This document shows positions 5,239 to 8,448 of a DNA stretch of 8,448 nt, piece after piece. Under the pieces are notes generated by a model. The model was not told the DNA's origin and ran no database searches. It was given only the letters and a program-made list of their open reading frames with translations. Position 1 is the first letter of the stretch. Every line of letters starts with the position of its first letter. This DNA is from Micromonosporaceae bacterium (GTDB taxonomy: Bacteria > Actinomycetota > Actinomycetes > Mycobacteriales > Micromonosporaceae). The DNA lies in contig JADGHA010000164.1 in the NCBI GenBank assembly GCA_019689695.1, positions 1-8,448 on the forward strand, in the 5' to 3' direction. The translations under genes and the position numbers were made by a program.

Positions 5239-6804
5239 CTAGCTGGCTGACGCCGGAGCCGGCTGATCGGCCGGGCGGGAGCGCAACTCGTGGCCGGCGC
5301 TGGTCCGGCACTTGCCGGACGGCAGGTCCCAGCTCCAGCCGTGCATCTGGCAGGTCAGCGTGTCGCCCTCGATGACGCCGAACCGGGTCAGGTCCGCCTT
5401 CAGGTGCGGGCAGCGCCGCTGCACGATCCAGTCGCCCAGCTTCACGTCCTCCGCGTCCGGCTTCTGCTCCGCGTACCACCCTTCGGCGTACTGCAGCCGC
5501 TCCTCGGACAGGCACTTGAAGAACGCGTACACGAACTCGTTGTACTGGCCGATCCGGGCGGCCGAGAACCGGCAGGACAGGAAGAGCGAGTTGACCCAGT
5601 CCACCTCGCCGGTGGTGAGCAGGTGCTCGACCAGGGCCCGCCTGGTGCGGAACCGGTAACGCACCTTCTCGTCGGCGTACCGGCGCACCTGCTTGCCGGG
5701 GAAGTCGATCACAATGGACTCGGCCGGCTCGCCGTCGTTGCCGACCAGATCCAGCCGGACCGGCCCGCCGACCCCCTTGGCCAGGTAGACAGACTCCTCC
5801 AGCAGCGGCTCGACACGCCGCTTCAGCTCCGTGAGGACGTCCAGCTCCGGGTTGCCCCAGCTGGCCTTCGCCGCCTCGATCACCGGGCGCTGCCGGTCGC
5901 GGTAGGCCCGCAGGTGGCTCTCCTTGTTGGCGAAGAACTCCCGCACGTCCGGCACCGGCTGGGTGACCCGGCAGTCCTCGGCGGTCAGCTCGGCGACCGT
6001 GCCGGGCAGCAGGATCACCGCGTTGTCGTACCCCAGCCCGTGGTAGTGGTCCACGAACACCTGCTGGTCGGGGAAGATGTTGCCCTCGTCGCCGAAGATG
6101 TCGTTGAACTGCCACAGCTCGTCGTCGAGGAAGCACGGCGGGCCGGCGATCGGGAACACCCAGCTCGCCTTCAGATCGTTGATGTAGCGCAGGGTCCGGT
6201 CGAACTGGCGGTCGCGCTTCTGCTTGCCGAACGCCCGCTTCGCCGCCTCCGGCAGCTCGTAGACCATCGGATACCAGATCGCGCCGGAGAACTGGAGCAT
6301 GTGCGCGTGCACGTGGCCCAGCTCGGCGAAGACCGACAGGTCGGTGGGGCGGGCGTCGTTCTGGTTGAGCAGCCGCACCCCGTCGTACTCCACCCACAGC
6401 GAGGAGTCGCCGATCGGCCCGTCGGTCGGCGAGGTCAGCGCCTGGATCATGATGTTGAGACCGCCGTCCAGCGCCACCGGCTCGTTCGTCTTGGTCTTGA
6501 TGAACGAGGTGAACCCGAGCTCGCGCAGTTCGTCCTCCAGCTCACTGGTCGGGTACTCGGGCAGCAGCACGGTCGCCTTCTTGCTGACGTTGCGCCGCAG
6601 GTTCTCCGCGTCGAAGTGGTCCCGGTGCAGGTGCGACACGTACAGGTAGTCGGTCTTGCCCAGCGACGGCCAGTCCAGGTGGGAGTTGTCCGGGAAGGGG
6701 AACCACGAGGCGAAGTACGCCGGGTTCACCCACGGGTCGCACAGGATGGAACCGGCAGGGGTGTCGATCCGCATGCTCGCGTGCCCGGTACCGGTGATTC
6801 GCAC
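5239..6804 (-). CDS. CMAH-like metallo-beta-lactamase-fold protein with C-terminal Rieske [2Fe-2S] domain
   Basis: This 521-aa probable cytoplasmic iron-sulfur protein starts with a UlaG/CMAH-type MBL fold: the metal motif HLHRDH (residues 58-63) follows a strand TDYLYVS, and LLNQNDARPTD (145-155) resembles the LNxxDxxRP segment of CMP-Neu5Ac hydroxylase. The middle (about 170-225, FSGAIWYPM to VFPIAGPPCF) and the segment at 365-430 (IDFPG, then RRALVEHLL and NEFVYAFFKCL) also look like CMAH. A Rieske domain closes the protein: Cys465-x-His467 and Cys485-x2-His488 (CQMHGWSWDL), all four ligands present. The hydroxylase from vertebrates carries its Rieske domain first, so the order is permuted here. 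The GTG at 6804 is chosen for AAGGAG 7 nt upstream and because the MBL fold begins at once; the open frame further upstream has no domain. No sialic-acid genes are nearby, so the substrate is unknown; it may be an oxygenase acting on another sugar nucleotide or phosphoester. Confidence 0.88.
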   Translation of the reverse strand: MRITGTGHASMRIDTPAGSILCDPWVNPAYFASWFPFPDNSHLDWPSLGKTDYLYVSHLHRDHFDAENLRRNVSKKATVLLPEYPTSELEDELRELGFTSFIKTKTNEPVALDGGLNIMIQALTSPTDGPIGDSSLWVEYDGVRLLNQNDARPTDLSVFAELGHVHAHMLQFSGAIWYPMVYELPEAAKRAFGKQKRDRQFDRTLRYINDLKASWVFPIAGPPCFLDDELWQFNDIFGDEGNIFPDQQVFVDHYHGLGYDNAVILLPGTVAELTAEDCRVTQPVPDVREFFANKESHLRAYRDRQRPVIEAAKASWGNPELDVLTELKRRVEPLLEESVYLAKGVGGPVRLDLVGNDGEPAESIVIDFPGKQVRRYADEKVRYRFRTRRALVEHLLTTGEVDWVNSLFLSCRFSAARIGQYNEFVYAFFKCLSEERLQYAEGWYAEQKPDAEDVKLGDWIVQRRCPHLKADLTRFGVIEGDTLTCQMHGWSWDLPSGKCRTSAGHELRSRPADQPAPASAS

Positions 6805-6919
6805 CGCAAACTCCTTCGCACTACCGCAGTCAGCCGTCCCGCACGACGCTACCGGAGCCCTTGCGCGGTGCCGTTCAAGGGCATGCCACACTGACCCGAA
6901 AGAGACGATCCCCCGTACC

Positions 6920-6955
6920 GGAGCACGCCCAGGAGCCCCGGGAGCACACCCAGGA
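6920..6955 (+). repeat. Short direct repeat containing a duplicated ribosome-binding site
   Basis: GGAGCACGCCCAGGA (6920-6934) recurs as GGAGCACACCCAGGA (6941-6955), one mismatch, 21-nt period. The second copy supplies the AGGAAGGA used by the GTG at 6966; the first carries the same CCCAGGA core. The 21-nt period is also seven codons in the small gene's frame, so the stretch could instead be an N-terminal coding extension from TTG 6861. In 6805-6965, the divergent gap, I see no other convincing promoter. Confidence 0.6.
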
Positions 6956-6965
6956 AGGACCGACC

Positions 6966-7184
6966 GTGGCCGACCAAGAGCCGGTGACCTCTCCCGACCA
7001 GCACAAGCCGGACAACCGCCGGGCCGCACAGATCGCCGGGACGATCTCGATCATCGTGCTGCTGCTGCTGACGATCGGGAACCACGAGGGGCACGTCGAG
7101 GACATCTTCCTGGTCGGCTTCGCGGCGCTCATCGCCGCGATCCTGATCCTCGACTCGGTGCTGCGCCGCAACGGCCTACGCTGA
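6966..7184 (+). CDS. Small two-helix membrane protein, DUF2631-like
   Basis: This 72-aa protein has a hydrophilic N-terminus (1-20, Asp/Pro/Arg-rich) and two membrane helices at about 22-38 (AQIAGTISIIVLLLLTI) and 46-65 (DIFLVGFAALIAAILILDSV). They are joined by a short conserved-looking turn GNHEGHVED (38-46). The end is basic (LRRNGLR), predicting that both termini face the cytoplasm. The GNHxGHVED turn and the size match what I remember of DUF2631, a small actinobacterial family of unknown function; mycobacteria also carry a member not far from dxr. GTG 6966 is chosen for AGGAAGGA 6 nt upstream. An earlier TTG at 6861 is in frame but would add a low-complexity 35 residues. It is divergent from the Rieske/MBL gene, and a strong hairpin overlaps its stop. 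Function unknown. Confidence 0.82.
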   Translation: MADQEPVTSPDQHKPDNRRAAQIAGTISIIVLLLLTIGNHEGHVEDIFLVGFAALIAAILILDSVLRRNGLR

Positions 7185-7217
7185 GACGTCGGCCTGCTTC
7201 AGGCGGGCCGACGTCTC
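7183..7217 (+). terminator. Strong hairpin terminator overlapping the small gene's stop
   Basis: GAGACGTCGGCC (7183-7194) pairs perfectly with GGCCGACGTCTC (7206-7217). The stem continues inward by a T·G, a G-C and a C-G pair to a TTCAG loop (7198-7202): 15 bp in total. It begins inside the TGA stop at 7182-7184. No U-tract follows, the usual form in high-GC actinobacteria. Confidence 0.75.
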
Positions 7218-7264
7218 GCTGCGCCCGCCCGGGTGAGCACGCCGCACCTGCGTGAGCGCAGCCC

Positions 7265-7323
7265 GGCCGTCCGCTCGGCCTGGCCGCCCGCGGGCCGGCC
7301 GCCCGCTCGGCCTGGCCATCCGC
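7265..7323. repeat. Imperfect 27-nt direct repeat in the convergent gap
   Basis: Positions 7265-7291 and 7297-7323 match except at three bases, period 32; the shared core CCGCTCGGCCTGGCC (7271-7285, 7303-7317) is identical. Between them lies the palindrome GCCCGCGGGC (7286-7295). The stretch is non-coding, between the small membrane protein and the DivIVA-repeat gene, and may be a local slippage duplication. Confidence 0.6.
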
Positions 7324-7331
7324 GCGGCCAG
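7312..7331 (-). terminator. Candidate terminator hairpin after the DivIVA-repeat gene
   Basis: CTGGCC (7312-7317) and GGCCAG (7326-7331) form a 6-bp stem with an 8-nt loop, one base beyond the TGA (7335-7333) of the minus-strand gene. Short and without a U-tract; chance pairing in such GC-rich sequence cannot be excluded. Confidence 0.35.
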
Positions 7332-7332
7332 C

Positions 7333-8340
7333 TCAGCGCCGGCGCAGGATGTCCTTGACCTCCCGGATCGCCGCGTCGACCTCGGCCTCGTAGTACCCGC
7401 CCGGCACCAGGCTGAACTGGGCGGAGTCCAGCTCGGCGTCGCTGATCGGGACGGATGAATGGGTCATCGACGCGATGATGCTCTCGAAGAACCGGTCCAC
7501 CTGGTGGGGGTCGTAGCCGCTGCCGAACCGCCGCGGCTGGAACGACCGCCGCAGCTGGTCCACCCGGTGCACCTCGCCCGGTACCGGCGGGCCGGCCGGA
7601 GCAAAGCCACCGGGCGGCGCGCCGAAGTCACGGCCGGCCGGCGGGCCGTAGTCGCTGGGCGGGCCGTAGTCGCCGCGACCGCCGAAGCCGCCACCCGGCG
7701 GCGGCCCGTAGTCTCCGGGCGGGCCGCCGTAGCCTGGGCCCGGCGGCGGCGCGCCCGCCCCGGGACGCATGCCGCGGTCGGGCATGCGAATCTCGGCCGT
7801 CATGTCCATCTTGCCGTGCCGGCCGGTCTCGAAGCCGTTGAAGCTGTCCCCCGGAGGGAAGGCGTCGTCGTACCGGCCGTAGCCGCGGTCCCGCGGTGGT
7901 GGCCCGGCCGGTGCCGCCATCGGCGACACGGGTCGTGGCTGCATCGGGGGCGCCGGCATGGGCGGCATAGGCGGCCCCATGCGGTCCGGCGGACCCATGC
8001 GGTCCGGCGGACCCATCCGCTCGGGCGGCCCCATCCGCTCGGGCGGCCCCATCCGGTCGGGCGGGCCCATCCGCTCGGGACCCCGGGCGTATGCGCCGCG
8101 CTGGTGCAGCTCGGCGATCTGCCGCTCCACCCGGTCCAGGTGCAGGTCGACCTGCCATTCGTCGTAGCCGCCGAAGCGCACCCGGAAGACGACGTCGTGC
8201 ACCTCCTGGGCGGTGACCGGAGCCCCGATCGGGTCGCCGTTGAGCGTGGCCTCCACCCGGTCGAGGAACTCGTCGACCTCGTCGACCTTGTAACCGCGAC
8301 GCAGCGCACGACGCCGGAATCGCTGACCCTGACTCGTCAC
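7333..8340 (-). CDS. DivIVA-domain repeat protein with disordered Pro/Gly linker
   Basis: The 335-aa protein has no signal or membrane segment. Four copies of a short DivIVA-like motif (Phe, then GY, then VD, then hydrophobic) are visible: GYKVDEVDEFL (16-26), GYDEWQVDLHL (58-68), GYDPHQVDRFF (275-285) and GYYEAEVDAAI (315-325). They form an N-terminal pair and a C-terminal pair, each about 40 residues apart. In DivIVA/Wag31 this motif opens the membrane-binding domain; actinobacteria have a DivIVA-domain repeat family with such short copies. Residues 85-255 are a disordered linker: six RMGPP(D/E/M) units (90-125), then Pro- and Met-rich sequence, then DYGPP repeats (209-234). There is no long coiled coil, so it is not Wag31 itself. 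A polar or cell-envelope scaffold role is inference. GTG 8340 has GGAAGGTGG upstream and may overlap a preceding gene's TGA; the open frame continues to the window edge but without domain character. Confidence 0.85.
   Translation of the reverse strand: MTSQGQRFRRRALRRGYKVDEVDEFLDRVEATLNGDPIGAPVTAQEVHDVVFRVRFGGYDEWQVDLHLDRVERQIAELHQRGAYARGPERMGPPDRMGPPERMGPPERMGPPDRMGPPDRMGPPMPPMPAPPMQPRPVSPMAAPAGPPPRDRGYGRYDDAFPPGDSFNGFETGRHGKMDMTAEIRMPDRGMRPGAGAPPPGPGYGGPPGDYGPPPGGGFGGRGDYGPPSDYGPPAGRDFGAPPGGFAPAGPPVPGEVHRVDQLRRSFQPRRFGSGYDPHQVDRFFESIIASMTHSSVPISDAELDSAQFSLVPGGYYEAEVDAAIREVKDILRRR
7966..8073. repeat. 18-bp tandem repeat, six units, coding RMGPP(D/E/M)
   Basis: Six consecutive 18-bp units encode residues 90-125 of the DivIVA-repeat protein on the minus strand. 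Units differ at synonymous and Asp/Glu positions, so the peptide is kept while the DNA drifts. The in-frame 18-bp period could change copy number by slippage without breaking the frame. Confidence 0.9.
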
Positions 8341-8448
8341 TCTGCCACCTTCCGTCCGCGGCGCCGCCCGCCAGACACCGGCCCGGTGCGGGCCGGCGGT
8401 CCGCCCCAGCCCACCCCGGCACCGGCGATGACCGCCGGTCCGCAATAG
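8337..8448 (-). CDS. Possible C-terminal end of an upstream gene overlapping the DivIVA-repeat start
   Basis: One minus-strand frame reads without a stop from the window edge to TGA at 8339-8337 and so overlaps the GTG at 8340 by GTGA, the classic 4-nt coupling overlap. It would end in GGRRRGRKVAE. The 36 visible residues match no family I recognise, and all three frames are open here, so this rests mainly on the overlap geometry. If it is not coding, 8341-8448 is plain upstream sequence with no clear promoter. Confidence 0.25.
   Translation of the reverse strand, partial: YCGPAVIAGAGVGWGGPPARTGPVSGGRRRGRKVAE
8421..8439. repeat. Short perfect inverted repeat near the right edge
   Basis: ACCGGCG (8421-8427) and CGCCGGT (8433-8439) are exact complements around ATGAC. 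It lies about 80 bp upstream of the DivIVA-repeat gene and could be an operator, a terminator for something outside the window, or chance in GC-rich DNA. Confidence 0.4.

Noticed and set aside
6842..6892. Promoter for the Rieske/MBL gene from TTGAAC (6878-6873) and TAGCGT (6851-6846), minus strand
   Set aside because: The spacer is 21 bp, too long for a normal sigma70-type promoter, so I did not list it as a feature.
5290..6894. Long plus-strand open frame of 534 aa
   Set aside because: Antisense to the Rieske/MBL gene, whose motifs are complete; the plus-strand product is compositionally odd and has no recognisable domain.
6805..7029. N-terminal extension of the Rieske/MBL frame to 596 aa
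   Set aside because: The MBL fold starts at the GTG at 6804 with a good AAGGAG before it; the extension would run through the divergent promoter region and into the DUF2631-like gene.
7966..8073. CRISPR-like repetitive stretch
   Set aside because: Units are adjacent 18-mers without spacers and lie in frame within a protein-coding gene.
7459..8448. Plus-strand 329-aa open frame rich in Arg, His and Val
   Set aside because: It mirrors the DivIVA-repeat gene on the opposite strand and has no independent domain or ribosome-binding site.

Overview
This is a very GC-rich stretch with strongly G/C-ending codons, several GTG starts and a dxr–rseP–ispG gene order typical of actinobacteria. Protein flavour (glycine-rich PadR regulator, proline-rich DivIVA-repeat protein, DUF2631-like membrane protein near dxr) suggests a filamentous actinomycete, probably Micromonosporaceae; the family is inference, not proven by any marker here.

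Layout. (1) 1-1278: an ABC-transporter ATPase (minus strand, runs off the left edge) is divergent from a padR-type repressor gene. The 146-bp gap holds a good sigma70-like promoter for padR with a perfect 10-bp palindrome over its -10 box. (2) 1279-1365: the whole convergent gap between padR and ispG is filled by one long inverted repeat that can fold as a three-way junction. (3) 1366-5091: the minus-strand operon dxr–rseP–ispG, with a 1-nt overlap and a 4-nt gap. dxr and ispG are two steps of the MEP isoprenoid pathway; rseP/rip1 is the site-2 membrane protease between them. A candidate promoter places transcription start almost exactly on the dxr GTG, so the operon may be leaderless. (4) 5239-6804: a minus-strand protein with a metallo-beta-lactamase (UlaG/CMAH-like) fold followed by a C-terminal Rieske [2Fe-2S] domain, the reverse of the order in vertebrate CMP-Neu5Ac hydroxylase. 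(5) 6966-7184: a 72-aa two-helix membrane protein (DUF2631-like) on the plus strand with a hairpin terminator overlapping its stop. (6) 7333-8340: a 335-aa protein with DivIVA-like motif pairs at both ends joined by a long disordered Pro/Gly/Met linker with a sixfold hexapeptide repeat; it may be translationally coupled to a gene lying mostly beyond the right edge.

Most of the window is core housekeeping sequence. I see no phage, insertion-sequence transposase, CRISPR array, tRNA or rRNA. The parts that deserve attention are the convergent-gap three-way-junction element, the degenerate ABC signature motif, the permuted CMAH-like enzyme, and the quadruple-motif DivIVA protein.
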